Shown here: positions 8,588-18,963 of the stretch, one piece after another | How the letters are laid out: each line of letters opens with the position of its first letter | Numbering within the stretch: the stretch's first letter is position 1 | NCBI GenBank assembly: GCA_002901265.1 | Contig: PPHI01000001.1 | Coordinates: 434,001 to 498,000, forward strand | DNA: 64,000 bases | Reading direction: 5' to 3' | DNA from: Rhodopirellula baltica | GTDB lineage: Bacteria; Planctomycetota; Planctomycetia; Pirellulales; Pirellulaceae | The notes under the pieces: model-generated | Told to the model about the DNA's origin: nothing | The model's database searches: none | What the model saw: only the letters and a program-made list of their open reading frames with translations | Position numbers and translations under genes: made by a program

Positions 8588-11500
8588 ATGTCGGAATCAA
8601 AAGACAGCCCGAGCCTGGTCGTCGGCATCGGTGCATCCGCCGGTGGTCTTGCTCCTATTCAAGAGTTCTTTGACAACATGCCGGCCGAGACGGGGATGGC
8701 ATTCGTCGTCGTGCAGCACCTCTCGCCGGACTTTAAAAGCCTGATGGACGAGTTGCTCGCTCGTCACACCAAGATGTCGATTCACAAGGTTGTCGATCGA
8801 ATCACGGTGGAACCCAATTCGATCTATTTGATCCCGCCTGAAAAAACATGGCGCTGTCCGATGGGAAGCTGCTGCTTACTGACCAGGATCAAGATCGCGG
8901 GTTGAATCTGCCGATCGATATTTTCTTTCGCTCTCTCGCGCTAGATGCGCAAGACCGCGCCGTCGCGATCGTGATGTCAGGAACAGGAAGTGACGGGTCG
9001 CGTGGTGTTGGTGATGTCCGGCAATCCGGTGGGATCGTAATCGCACAAAGTCCCGAGTCGGCTGGTTTCGATGGGATGCCCCAAGCCACCATTCGGTCAG
9101 GTGTCGTCGACGCTGTCTGTGTGCCGGCGGACATGGCCAAGCGATTGGTGCAGTACTGCGAGAATCGTAACCGTGAGCAATTGTCAACGGTCGGGGACCA
9201 AGGCGGGACGCCAAGTGAATCGGGCATCTTCAGCATCTTGAGGATGTATCGTCTGCACAACGGTGTCGACTTTGCACTCTACAAGCCTGCAACGATCACC
9301 CGTCGAATCGAGCGGCGGATGCAGATGGGCGGATTCGTTGATGTTTCGACCTATGCGAATTTTCTAGAAGAAAATCAGCACGAATTCGATTCGTTGTTCC
9401 GTGACTTGCTGGTTGAGGTCACACAGTTTTTTCGTGACCCCGGAGCTTACGAACGACTGCGAAACGAATTCATCCCCAAGTTGGTCGAAAACGCACCGGC
9501 GAACGAAGACCTGCGCGTCTGGGTCCCCGGATGCGCGACCGGTGAAGAAGCGTACTCTTTGGCGATCTTGTTTTCCGAAGCGATCGAGAAGTCTGGCCGT
9601 CACGATATCGACTACAAAGTGTTCGCGACAGATGTTCATCGAACATCATTGGAAACGGCCAGTATGGCGGTTTATCCGTCGCACGTGCTCGATCAAGTTC
9701 CGCATGAACTGGGGATCAAGTACTTCACTCGCAACAACGGCCTGTGCCACATCAAGCGTGAAGTGCGTCAGCGTGTGATCTTCGCCGCGAACGATATCAC
9801 CAGTGATCCGCCATTCACGCGTATCGACTTGATCAGTTGCCGAAATGTCTTGATCTACCTCGAACCGCGCGTCCAGCACCGTGTGTTGTCGATGTATCAC
9901 TTCGGCTTGCGGATTGGCGGCGTGCTGTTCTTGGGACCAAGTGAGACGGTCGGTGAACTAGCCTCCGAATTCGAGACGCTCGATCGCCATTGGAGAATCT
10001 ATACCAAGAAACGCGATGTGCGTTTGCCAGATACGACCCGGATGCCTGTGTCGCCTTCGCTGCAAAGCGTTATTCGCGAAAAGAGCCCGATATTTGTTGC
10101 CAGTAGCCCGCAGCGAGACCGGCAAGCATGGCTGTCATCAGCCTACGAAGAGTTGTTGGCCAAGTATGTTCCGCCAAGTTTCTTGATCAATGATTTTGGT
10201 GAACTGGTCCATACCTTTGGCGACGCACGCAAGTTGTTAGTTCAACCCGAAGGTCGCCCAACCTTGGACGCAATCAAGCTGCTTTCCGGCGAGCTGCGGA
10301 CTGCCGTTAGCGCCGGAGTTTTGCGAGCCAAGCAAGATGACAAGCCGATTGTATTTAACGGGATTCATTATCAGGTCGATGGTGAAGAAGACGCGGTTTA
10401 TCGCGTCACCATTGAACCGTATCGGAAAGCGACACAGAGCCTTTATCTGATCTCGGTAGAACAGGCGCAGGACATGTCGAGCAACTCGATCGACTTGGCC
10501 CAGTTGAACGCGAATGAGTTTGCTAACGAACGTATTTCGCAATTAGAACGCGAGCTCGGATACACGCGAGAGACGCTGCAGGCGACGGTGGAAGAGCTGG
10601 AATCGAGCAACGAAGAGCTGCAAGCGACTAACGAAGAGCTGATCGCATCCAACGAAGAGCTGCAGAGTACCAACGAGGAACTGCACAGCGTCAACGAGGA
10701 ACTGTACACCGTCAACGCGGAGCACAAACAGAAGATCGAAGAGCTGACGCAGATGACCAGCGACATGGACAACTTGCTCAAGAGCACCGATATCGGGACG
10801 GTGTTCCTAGACGAAGAGTTCAGGATTCGTATGTTCACGCCTGCGATTTCATCGGCGTTCAATGTGCTTGACCAAGACATCGGTCGGCCGATCGAACACA
10901 TCGCCTACAAGCTCGATAGCCCAAATTTGCTTGCTGATGCCAGTGAAGTGCTGGAATCGCAAATCGCCAAAGAAGTCGAAGTTCAAAGCGGCGATGGGCG
11001 AGTGTTCTTGCAGCGGATGCAGCCCTATCGGAACGAATCGGGACGCGTCGAAGGCATCGTGCTGACGACGACGGATATCTCGGCAATCAAAGAGGCCGAG
11101 CGAGCCAAACAAACGATGGTTACGCTTGCGCAAATCAACGAAGAATTGCCTGATTTTGCCTATGCCGTGTCCCACGACTTGGAAGTCCCGCTCCGCCATA
11201 TTCAGCAGTATGCGCAGATCTTGGAGAAGCAAGCGGGCGACAATATTTCCGAAGAGATGGTCAAGTCCGTCCGTGTGATCAACGAAAGCTCGGCAACACT
11301 TCGTGGCATGATCGAAGCAATGCTGGCCTATTCGCGGATCAACACACGGGGCGGCGCGATGCGGCGTGTCGATCTAAAGGAAGTGGCTTCCGATGCATCG
11401 CAAAGTTTGGCCTCCAGCCTACAGTATCACGACGCCGATTTGGAAATCGGAGAATTGCCGAATGTCTCCGGCGATGCAGATCAGTTGCAAACAGTGTTTT

Positions 11501-11814
11501 TTCACCTCTTTGACAATGCGGTGAAGTACCGTAGTGAAGAGCCGCCAAAAATTCGTGTGGAGGCAACGGTTGAAGGTAAGTTTGCCCACATCTCGGTGAA
11601 AGACAACGGGATCGGAATTGACTCGCGTCACTTCGACCGCGTTTTTTCAATGTTCAAGCGTCTCGGGTTCGAGCACAACGTTCCGGGGATTGGTGCAGGG
11701 TTGGCACTCTGCAAGCGAATCATTGTGCGTCACGGGGGAAAGATTTGGATCGAGCCGAATCGACGGCATGGAACGGTGGTGAAGTTTTCACTGCACATTG
11801 CCGAGTCCGAATGA
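8588..11814 (+). CDS. CheB-CheR-PAS-histidine kinase, interrupted by a one-base frameshift at an A run
   Basis: Two overlapping frames make one protein of about 1075 residues. The first frame (8588-8905) gives the CheB N-terminus: Ser17 in GIGASAGG, His44 in QHLSPDF, ending correctly up to IYLIPPEK. The second (from 8848) continues as NMALSDGKLLLTD, then SGTGSDG with the CheB Asp, a CheR domain (VPGCATGEEAYSLAILF), the EEL/NEEL coiled coil, a PAS domain, HisKA (VSHDLEVPLRHIQQY) and an HATPase ending near GGKIWIEP. There is no C-terminal receiver. The frames join at six A (8841-8846): one more A, or a -1 slip on AAA, restores the frame. A separate start at 8848 has no ribosome-binding site and would lack the CheB serine and histidine, so I read this as one gene. 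Confidence 0.85.
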
Positions 11815-11880
11815 ATTCCGAGTCGGAATGAATGCAGGTTGATGCGATAAAACGCCATTGAAGGCAACACGATCACAACT

Positions 11881-14433
11881 ATGACCAACCAGAACAACAG
11901 CAACCGTGCAAAATCAATGATCGCCATCGGCGCCTCCGCCGGTGGATTGCGTTCTCTGGAGGTCCTCTTTTCAAGTTTGGCAGAAGACACCGGCTGCGCG
12001 ATCGTGGTGATCGTCCACTTATCACCAGGCTTTAAGAGCCTGATGGATGAAATTTTGGCCCGGCATACCGATATGCCGATCTGCAACGTGACCGATGGGA
12101 TGCCGGTCGAGCCAAATAAGATTTATCTAAACAACGCCTCGAAAGAAACCAGAATCGAGAAGAGCCATTTCGTGCTGAGTGATGCGAACGCGGAACAGCT
12201 TCCCAAGCCCGTCGATCACTTTTTCGTTTCGGCCGCGCAAAGTTTCGGCAAGCACTGCATCGGTGTTGTGCTCTCCGGAACCGGGTCCGATGGTTCAACA
12301 GGGATTCGCCACATCAGTGCCGCCGGCGGTGTTACCGTCGTTGAGTCGCCCGAGACCGCCGAGTTTAACGGGATGCCGACCAACGCCCTTTCGACTGGCG
12401 AAGTGCATTTTTCATTGCCGCGAGACCAAATTTCGCAATTGTTGATGCAGTTTGCCGAGGACCCAGATTCCGTCAAGGCAGTGGAGGCGGCCGAAGAGCA
12501 GCATTCGTTTTCCGATATCGAGCGAATTTTTTCGATGCTGTGCGACCGTCACGGGATCGACTTTGCGGACTACAAATCGGGAACGATTGATCGTCGAATC
12601 AGTCGGCGGTTGCGATCCGTTGGTGCAGAAACATTGGCAGAGTACGCACGGGCGATCGAGCAGAATCCAGAGGAATTGGACGCCTTGTACTTCGATTTGT
12701 TGATCGGCGTGACAAAGTTCTTTCGTGATGAAGAAGCCTTTTCAGTTCTGCGTCAAGAACTGATCGCGATGGTCGAAGGCTTTGATCCGCACAAGGAATT
12801 GCGAATCTGGGTTGCCGGATGTGCAACCGGCGAGGAAGCATACAGTATCGGGATTGTCGCGATCGAAGCGTTTGAGGCCTTAGGGCGTCCGCCGCGATTT
12901 AAAGTCTTGGCAACCGATGTGCATGACCGGGCATTAAAAGTCGCGGCGAAGGGGGTGTATCCGCAGGAGGCGATTGAGCACCTCACGCCAACTCAGCAAG
13001 AGCGGTTTTTCCAAAAGGTTGATTCCGGGATGCGATGCGTCGACACGCATTTGCGTCGTCATGTCATCTTCACCCGGCACGACGTGATCAAGGATCCGCC
13101 GTTCTCGCGGATGAATTTAGTCGCCTGTCGCAATCTGTTGATCTATTTGGAGAAAGATGCCCAGCAGGCCGCGTTTCATTCGTTCCACTTTGCGCTCGAT
13201 ACAGAGGGTATCTTGATGCTTGGGCCTAGCGAAGTGCCAAGTTCGCTGGAGTCCGAATTCGAAACGATCGACCCGACGTGGCGTCTGTATAAAAAGCTTG
13301 GCAACCTTCCGCGGTTTTTGCCCGCGCAGTTGAAATTCTATCCAACACGTCAGGTGTTTCCGTCGCGTTTGGTCGATCTGGTGAACCGAAGCGCGTCAGG
13401 TCAGCCGAGTTTTAGCACGCTGCTCGATTCCTATGATTTGTTGCTGGGCGAGTTTGTCCACAACGGCCTATTAGTCGACGAAAATCGCAATGTGATTCAC
13501 GTCTTTGGCGATGCCAGTAAATTCCTGCTCCCGATGTCGGGACGTCCGAGCGGGAGAGTGAGTCAATTGTTGCCCGATGGGGTCCGTGGCAGCATCGGCG
13601 CGGGAATGGTGCGTGCCGCCGAAGCGGGAAAGCACGTGCTGCTGCGTGGCGTCGAATTTGAGACTCGTTCCGCCGAACGCGGAAATGGGAACGGTGGCGA
13701 AAAAGTGTTGACGCGTGACGTCCTAATTCGCGCGATTCGTAAAGAGCCAGATTCGAATCGATTCCTTTGGTTCATCGAATTCGATGCTGAGCGGCCTGGT
13801 CCACGCTCCGAGTTCGAAGAGCTCAGTCAAATTCGCACCGGCGTCGAACATGATGCGTTAAGGTCCGAACTGGAATACACCAAGGAGACCCTCAACGCGA
13901 CGATCGAAGAGTTAGAAGCGAGCAATGAGCAGTTGCAGTCGACCAACCAGGAGCTGATCGCCAGCAACGAAGAGCTGCAAAGCACCAACGAGGAATTGCA
14001 GAGCGTCAACGAGGAGCTTTACTCAGTCAATACGGAGAATCAGCGGCAAATCACGGAGCTTCAAGTCGTTACTGATGACTTGAACAACCTGCTGGGCTTG
14101 TCCGATATCGGGACGATTTTTTTGGATCAAGACCTCTGCATTCGAAAGTTCACGCCGTTGGCGACGAAGTACTTTCGATTGATGAGTCACGACGTGGGGC
14201 GGCCGATCAATAACTTTACGCACTCGCTTCAGATTAGCGACTTGCCACAATTGCTTGAGCAAGTGCAAGTCACGGGACATTCGGTGATCAAAACTTTCGG
14301 CGAAAGTGAACGGCACCGGGTGATTGTTAAGTTGATGGTCTACGAGACGACCGCGAAGCAGAAAGGGGTGATTATCAACATCATCGATACCAGTGCGTTC
14401 GACGTCGGTAGCCAGACGAATGAATCTGATTGA
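11881..14433 (+). CDS. CheB-CheR-PAS protein without kinase domain
   Basis: An 850-residue protein. CheB-like domain (about 10-200) with Ser19 in AIGASAGG, His46 in VHLSPGF and Asp in [10 protein letters not shown]; CheR-like domain (about 215-480) with the SAM loop VAGCATGEEAYSIGI; a disordered middle; the same EEL/NEEL coiled coil as its neighbours (about 655-725); then a PAS-like domain up to the C-terminus. HisKA, HATPase and receiver domains are all absent. It may act by protein methylation/demethylation or as a regulatory partner of the two kinase versions through its matching coiled coil (inference). It starts 66 bases after the preceding CheB-CheR gene and overlaps the next gene by 14 bases, so these plus-strand genes probably form an operon. 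Confidence 0.9.
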   Translation: MTNQNNSNRAKSMIAIGASAGGLRSLEVLFSSLAEDTGCAIVVIVHLSPGFKSLMDEILARHTDMPICNVTDGMPVEPNKIYLNNASKETRIEKSHFVLSDANAEQLPKPVDHFFVSAAQSFGKHCIGVVLSGTGSDGSTGIRHISAAGGVTVVESPETAEFNGMPTNALSTGEVHFSLPRDQISQLLMQFAEDPDSVKAVEAAEEQHSFSDIERIFSMLCDRHGIDFADYKSGTIDRRISRRLRSVGAETLAEYARAIEQNPEELDALYFDLLIGVTKFFRDEEAFSVLRQELIAMVEGFDPHKELRIWVAGCATGEEAYSIGIVAIEAFEALGRPPRFKVLATDVHDRALKVAAKGVYPQEAIEHLTPTQQERFFQKVDSGMRCVDTHLRRHVIFTRHDVIKDPPFSRMNLVACRNLLIYLEKDAQQAAFHSFHFALDTEGILMLGPSEVPSSLESEFETIDPTWRLYKKLGNLPRFLPAQLKFYPTRQVFPSRLVDLVNRSASGQPSFSTLLDSYDLLLGEFVHNGLLVDENRNVIHVFGDASKFLLPMSGRPSGRVSQLLPDGVRGSIGAGMVRAAEAGKHVLLRGVEFETRSAERGNGNGGEKVLTRDVLIRAIRKEPDSNRFLWFIEFDAERPGPRSEFEELSQIRTGVEHDALRSELEYTKETLNATIEELEASNEQLQSTNQELIASNEELQSTNEELQSVNEELYSVNTENQRQITELQVVTDDLNNLLGLSDIGTIFLDQDLCIRKFTPLATKYFRLMSHDVGRPINNFTHSLQISDLPQLLEQVQVTGHSVIKTFGESERHRVIVKLMVYETTAKQKGVIINIIDTSAFDVGSQTNESD

Positions 14434-15919
14434 TTACCTAGGATCGCTTTCTTGGACGACGCTGACATCGCTGTTAGTCATCGGGATCGAGATCATTGCC
14501 ATTGCATCGGCGCTCCATGCGATTTGGTTTGTACGAACCACACAAGCGGCAATCGCGTGGGTGGTCGCACTCGTCTCGCTGCCGATGGTCAGTATCCCGC
14601 TGTACTGGGTTTTCGGCCGCTACCGTTTTCAGGGCTACCGCGAATCGATTCGCGAGGTCGGCCAGCGTCATAAACGCAGCGTTGCGGCGATCAATACCGA
14701 GCTAAAGACGGCCGTTGGGGTGCGTTCGACTGAGCTTCGGACACCGCTTGATGCAGTCGCTGACGTGCTGGATACGCCGATTTGCGATGACAATCAGGCG
14801 TCATTGCTGATCAACGGCGAGGCGTTTTACACCAGCGTGATCGAGCAAATCAAAAAGGCTCGGCGGTATGTGTACCTCGAGTTTTACATCATCCGAGATG
14901 ACGAGATCGGGCGTCAATTGGCGGCTGCCCTGATCGAGCGTGTCCAGCGCGGCGTGACAGTACGATTGCTGTACGACAATATCGGCAGCATCGGACTATC
15001 ACGCCACTACGTCCAGCGGCTGGTCGATGCCGGGATCGATGTTCATGCGTTCGATACGCCGACCAAGCTGACGACTCGATTCCAAGTCAACTTTCGCAAC
15101 CATCGCAAGCTGATCGTTATCGACGGCCATACGTCGCTGGTTGGTGGCTTCAACGTCGGCAAAGAATACACCGGCAACGCGGGATGGACGGATCACTGGC
15201 GTGACACCGCAGTGCTGTTAACCGGTCCAATCACTCGCAAGGTCCAAGCCGTCTTCGCTGGCGATTACTACTGGGCGGCTAGGCAGGATTTGCCGGAGGC
15301 GCATTGGAAGCCGATGGAGCCGCCCGCCCACGTCAGTCAGGACGGTCAAGCCGGCGATTGTCGAGCGACTGGGTGCCGTGCGGCGATGTGTGCGACCGGT
15401 CCGGCCGACGATCATCCGCGTGCGACGATGATGTTTTCCACCGTTGCCGCATCGGCCCGCGAGCGATTGTGGGTCACGACGCCCTATTTGGTGCCCGATG
15501 ACACGACGCTTGTCAGTTTGTTGATGGCCCGCGCACGTGGTGTCGATGTGCGAATTCTGATCCCTTCAATCGCCGATCACTACAGCGTCTTTTTTGCCGG
15601 GTTCTACTACGAACGTGAGCTGATGGACGCCGGGATCCGCGTCGGGCGATACCGTGAAGGCTTGATGCATCAAAAGTGTTGGCTGGTTGATGACAAGCTC
15701 GCCATGGTCGGTTCAACTAACTTGGATCATCGTTCGTTGCATTTGAATTTCGAGATGATGGTTGCGATTGAATGTCCGAACTTCATCGCGACGATGGAGC
15801 AGATGTTGCAAAGCGATTTTCAAGAGGCTCGGTGGCCGGATCCGGCGGCGAAAGCGGATCATCCCTGGCTGACCGGGATCGGGCGAGTCGTCGCCCGTTT
15901 GTTCAGTCCGATCTTGTAG
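14420..15919 (+). CDS. cls: Cardiolipin synthase (phospholipase D family)
   Basis: A 499-residue membrane enzyme that condenses two phosphatidylglycerol molecules into cardiolipin and glycerol. Two N-terminal membrane segments (about 10-35 and 40-60) precede two phospholipase D motifs: NHRKLIVIDGHTSLVGGFN (about 230-250) and MHQKCWLVDDKLAMVGSTN (about 415-435), each with the H-x-K-x4-D core. The start at 14420 is chosen because it gives the typical N-terminus MNLIDYLG; the frame continues upstream inside the preceding CheB-CheR gene. The 14-base overlap with that gene suggests translational coupling, which ties membrane lipid composition to the signalling operon. A terminator follows. The insert around residues 310-335 is cysteine-rich and unusual but does not disrupt either motif. 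Confidence 0.9.
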   Translation: MNLIDYLGSLSWTTLTSLLVIGIEIIAIASALHAIWFVRTTQAAIAWVVALVSLPMVSIPLYWVFGRYRFQGYRESIREVGQRHKRSVAAINTELKTAVGVRSTELRTPLDAVADVLDTPICDDNQASLLINGEAFYTSVIEQIKKARRYVYLEFYIIRDDEIGRQLAAALIERVQRGVTVRLLYDNIGSIGLSRHYVQRLVDAGIDVHAFDTPTKLTTRFQVNFRNHRKLIVIDGHTSLVGGFNVGKEYTGNAGWTDHWRDTAVLLTGPITRKVQAVFAGDYYWAARQDLPEAHWKPMEPPAHVSQDGQAGDCRATGCRAAMCATGPADDHPRATMMFSTVAASARERLWVTTPYLVPDDTTLVSLLMARARGVDVRILIPSIADHYSVFFAGFYYERELMDAGIRVGRYREGLMHQKCWLVDDKLAMVGSTNLDHRSLHLNFEMMVAIECPNFIATMEQMLQSDFQEARWPDPAAKADHPWLTGIGRVVARLFSPIL

Positions 15920-15932
15920 ACGGCAAATAAAA

Positions 15933-15960
15933 AAGCGGCCGGGAAAACTCCCGACCGCTT
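15933..15960. terminator. Bidirectional terminator between convergent genes
   Basis: AAGCGG (15933-15938) pairs with CCGCTT (15955-15960), and CGGGA (15940-15944) pairs with TCCCG (15949-15953) around an AAAC loop, with one C-A mismatch. On the minus strand it is followed by TTTTATTT, fitting a terminator for the metalloprotease gene; it also lies right after the cardiolipin synthase stop. Confidence 0.7.
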
Positions 15961-15990
15961 GGCGATTTCTTGTTCAGACAAAATCTGTCG

Positions 15991-18963
15991 TTACTGATCG
16001 TCAGGCGTTTCACCAAGGATGATGAACTGACCCAGCGGATTTGACGACGAAGACTGGTACGTGAAGCCTGCCTTCAAGGCTTGGCTGATACGCATCGCGG
16101 TCTCGTTGAGGTGAGCTCGCGAGTAGGCATCCATTTTCTTTTCACAGGTCTTCAATCGCTCTTCGATATCGTGTTGGAGGTCGATCAACTCCATCCGCGC
16201 CAAGTCGGTGATCGGCTTGTAGGCGGCGGTGTTGTTGTTCTTTTCCAATACCAAATCGATCAACCGTTGTGCGTGCTCCTTTTGCAGGTTGCGACGGAGC
16301 GACGAAATCATTGGCTGACGATTATTGCGTCCTTCGGGGCATTCGCTGGCGATTTCGGTCCAAGCCGCGGTGCTGATCGTTTCCAGAAGCTCTGGCAGCG
16401 TCAGTGCGTCGGCATCGACTGGCAATCGCAGTTCGTTGTCATAAACACGGCGAAGCGTTGTTGGGCTCATCAGCCAAGTCAGGGCTGACGATTGCAAACC
16501 GAGGACGCGGTCGTGAACCGGCCAAGTGGCTTCTCCGCTGCTTCCCAGTGTTCCCGCCCCGTCCAGCCAACGCTCGCTGGTCATGCGTTCGAGCAGTTCG
16601 GGGCTCAAACCAAACGCGTCGTCTTTGAATGTGTTCTCGATCACAAAGTTCAAAGCGGCACGTTGTTGTTTGGCAGGGACAACTTCGATTGGCGAGCGGT
16701 TGCCCGGATCGCCTTTCTTGTCACGGTTGACAAACGCGCCACCGATCCAGTTCGACATCATGCTCGTCGCGCGGGTTTGCAGCGAGAGGGTCAGTTCGTA
16801 ACCGCGACGTGCTTTCGCCCATGGGTCACCGTCTTTGACGAATTTTTCCAGGATGCGAGTGCGGTACAGTTTAACCAGACTCATCTGCTCTTCGGCGTAG
16901 TCCAACGGGTCTTTGGCGAAGTCATAGCGACGTGCCAATGGGTCGGGACCGCTGGTGTCTTCGTCGGTTGCGAATTGCAATTCTGGTTCGACACAGCGTT
17001 TGAGCAGTTCAGGCAGTTTTTTGTCGTCCATGGTGTAGCCGAATTCGATCGCCCAGTAATCGTAGGGACCGATATCGATCATGGCGTAGTCGCCTTGGAC
17101 GTCACCACTTTCATAGCGGAAGTTGATCGGCGTGTAATCCATCACCGAAGCGGTGAAGGTCTCTTTGCCTTTGACTTTTTCGCTGTTGATTTCGTCGAGT
17201 GTGTAGCGTGACGAACCTTTGAAGTTGTGACGCAGGCCGAGGGTGTGGCCGACTTCGTGTGCGACGAGGTCAGCCAAAAGCGGTCCGATGAACCAGTCGG
17301 GCATGCCGTCGAGGACGTCGGATTCGTCTTTGGCTTCGGCGGTTTTGTCGTCGGAGGACTTTTCGTCATCCTTCGCTTCGGCTTTGTCCTCGTCCTTCTT
17401 TTCTTCGTCGTCTTTCTTGGCTTCGGACTTCTCTTTGGACTCGTCGTCTTTCGATTCGGCTTCGTCGTCTTCGTCTTTTTTCTTGTCGTCTTCGTCAACC
17501 GAAGGCTTTTCGTCGAGCATCGCGAGCGCCCAGTCCATGCGTGCGATCGCGAGGTCTAGCGAGCGAGCTCCCGGGGCCATGCACAAGCCATTCTTTTGGC
17601 TGAGGTGTCCGATCAGTCCGTCGTACTCGTCGTCACCCATCATGCTGGCGTCGGCCGATGCCATCGCATAGCCGGCGTAGGGCTGGCGTGCTTGGCGGGC
17701 GATTTGTTCGCGAACTTGGTTGACCTTCGAAGGCGAAACCATGCGAACGCGAGGGTCCCAGGAGGGGTGTTCGCTGAGCCAGGCCAGTGTTTCCGGGCTG
17801 GTGCCTTCCATCGCCAGCTTGGGCATCAGGTCGTCGTAGTTGAAATTGAAGTGACGAATCCAGCCGTCAGTAAGGATGATGTCGGCGTCGAGGATTTCGC
17901 CTGTCATCGGGTGCACGCGGCTCGGTCCGATCGCGGTGCCGATGTTGTTATTCAACCAGCGGACAAAGTTGTAACGAATGTCTTCTGGGTCCTTTTCCAT
18001 GTGCGCGCCGCTTTCGGCGTCTTGGTAATGGACTTCGATCGCGTCAACGATGCCAACCTTTTCGAAAGCTTTGTTCCAGTAGTCGATGCCGGCTTTGATC
18101 CAGCGTCGGTAACGCACCGGTGTGGTGTGTTCGACGTAGAAGATGATCGGTTCTTTTGGAGGGCTGAGTTTCAGCTTGGGGTCACGTTTGGCAAGGTTCC
18201 AGCGGTTGATGTAACGAACTTGTGTTTCGTCGTCGGTGTACTTGCTCAGGTCGGTGTAGGTCGTGGTGAAGTAACCGATGCGTTGGTCGGCTTCACGTGG
18301 CTTGAACCCGGTTGATGGGTTGGGGACTTCACTGAAGCTGTAGTGCAGCATTTGGAAGCGGTTCGATGCGCCGACGATTTCCACGGCAACTTCGACGTTC
18401 GATGGAAATACCTTGACCGAACCGATCGAGGTGATGCGAGGGTTACTGATGCGAACGCTGCGTCCGAAGAACGTGCTGGCGTTGTTGACCAACAGTGAAT
18501 CCAGGTCGATGACCGGGCCGCCGTTTGGACCCTTGGCCAAAATCGGGATGTCCAGAAGCACTTGGTCGGTGAACAGTCGTTTGACCGACGCTTTGGACTC
18601 TGGATCTCCGGTCGCACGGATCGACAGATTTGGGGCGATCAGGGCCAAGCGATTGTTGTATTCCCGCCATTTGACGACCAAGTCTCCAGATTGCAATCCG
18701 GCGTAGGTGTCACCGCTGCTGAGCGTCAGGGCGATGAAGTAGCTCTTGGACGCAAAGTTTTTGGGCAGTTCGGCAATCAGTTGAGAGTCGCTCGATCGTT
18801 CCCAGACGTTGAAGAACCCTTTGCGGTCCTGTTGATCCGAGACGGAGACCGGCTTGAAGTTTTCGGAAACCTTGTCGAACGGTGGCAGGTCGGCTGCGCC
18901 GGCGCGTTCGATCGCGCCGACTGACGAAAACAGCACAGCGATTGCAGCAACGCAGTTTTTCAT
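15991..18963 (-). CDS. Secreted zinc metalloprotease (DUF5117/DUF4953-like)
   Basis: A 990-residue protein with a signal peptide (residues 1-23, MKNCVAAIAVLFSSVGAIERAGA cleavage area). The middle matches the large bacterial DUF5117/DUF4953 metalloproteases. The zinc site is AHEVGHTLGLRHN (about 567-579), the HExxHxxGxxH form of metzincin proteases, with SVMDYTP as a Met-turn-like sequence behind it. A low-complexity insert of Lys, Asp, Glu and Ser lies at about residues 485-553, just before the zinc helix, and is absent from the usual family outline. It would extend as a charged linker or bind cations or polyanions (inference). Expected location is periplasm or outside. The gene stands alone, transcribed toward the cardiolipin synthase terminator. 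The substrate is unknown. Confidence 0.88.
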   Translation of the reverse strand: MKNCVAAIAVLFSSVGAIERAGAADLPPFDKVSENFKPVSVSDQQDRKGFFNVWERSSDSQLIAELPKNFASKSYFIALTLSSGDTYAGLQSGDLVVKWREYNNRLALIAPNLSIRATGDPESKASVKRLFTDQVLLDIPILAKGPNGGPVIDLDSLLVNNASTFFGRSVRISNPRITSIGSVKVFPSNVEVAVEIVGASNRFQMLHYSFSEVPNPSTGFKPREADQRIGYFTTTYTDLSKYTDDETQVRYINRWNLAKRDPKLKLSPPKEPIIFYVEHTTPVRYRRWIKAGIDYWNKAFEKVGIVDAIEVHYQDAESGAHMEKDPEDIRYNFVRWLNNNIGTAIGPSRVHPMTGEILDADIILTDGWIRHFNFNYDDLMPKLAMEGTSPETLAWLSEHPSWDPRVRMVSPSKVNQVREQIARQARQPYAGYAMASADASMMGDDEYDGLIGHLSQKNGLCMAPGARSLDLAIARMDWALAMLDEKPSVDEDDKKKDEDDEAESKDDESKEKSEAKKDDEEKKDEDKAEAKDDEKSSDDKTAEAKDESDVLDGMPDWFIGPLLADLVAHEVGHTLGLRHNFKGSSRYTLDEINSEKVKGKETFTASVMDYTPINFRYESGDVQGDYAMIDIGPYDYWAIEFGYTMDDKKLPELLKRCVEPELQFATDEDTSGPDPLARRYDFAKDPLDYAEEQMSLVKLYRTRILEKFVKDGDPWAKARRGYELTLSLQTRATSMMSNWIGGAFVNRDKKGDPGNRSPIEVVPAKQQRAALNFVIENTFKDDAFGLSPELLERMTSERWLDGAGTLGSSGEATWPVHDRVLGLQSSALTWLMSPTTLRRVYDNELRLPVDADALTLPELLETISTAAWTEIASECPEGRNNRQPMISSLRRNLQKEHAQRLIDLVLEKNNNTAAYKPITDLARMELIDLQHDIEERLKTCEKKMDAYSRAHLNETAMRISQALKAGFTYQSSSSNPLGQFIILGETPDDQ

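Noticed and set aside
8848-11814. CheB-CheR kinase as a separate gene starting at 8848
   Set aside because: No ribosome-binding site at this ATG, and the product would lack the CheB Ser and His. The two frames together give the full family sequence.
17142-17671. Frames in the low-complexity part of the metalloprotease on both strands
   Set aside because: Low-complexity DNA opens all frames; the metalloprotease frame is the only one with family motifs.
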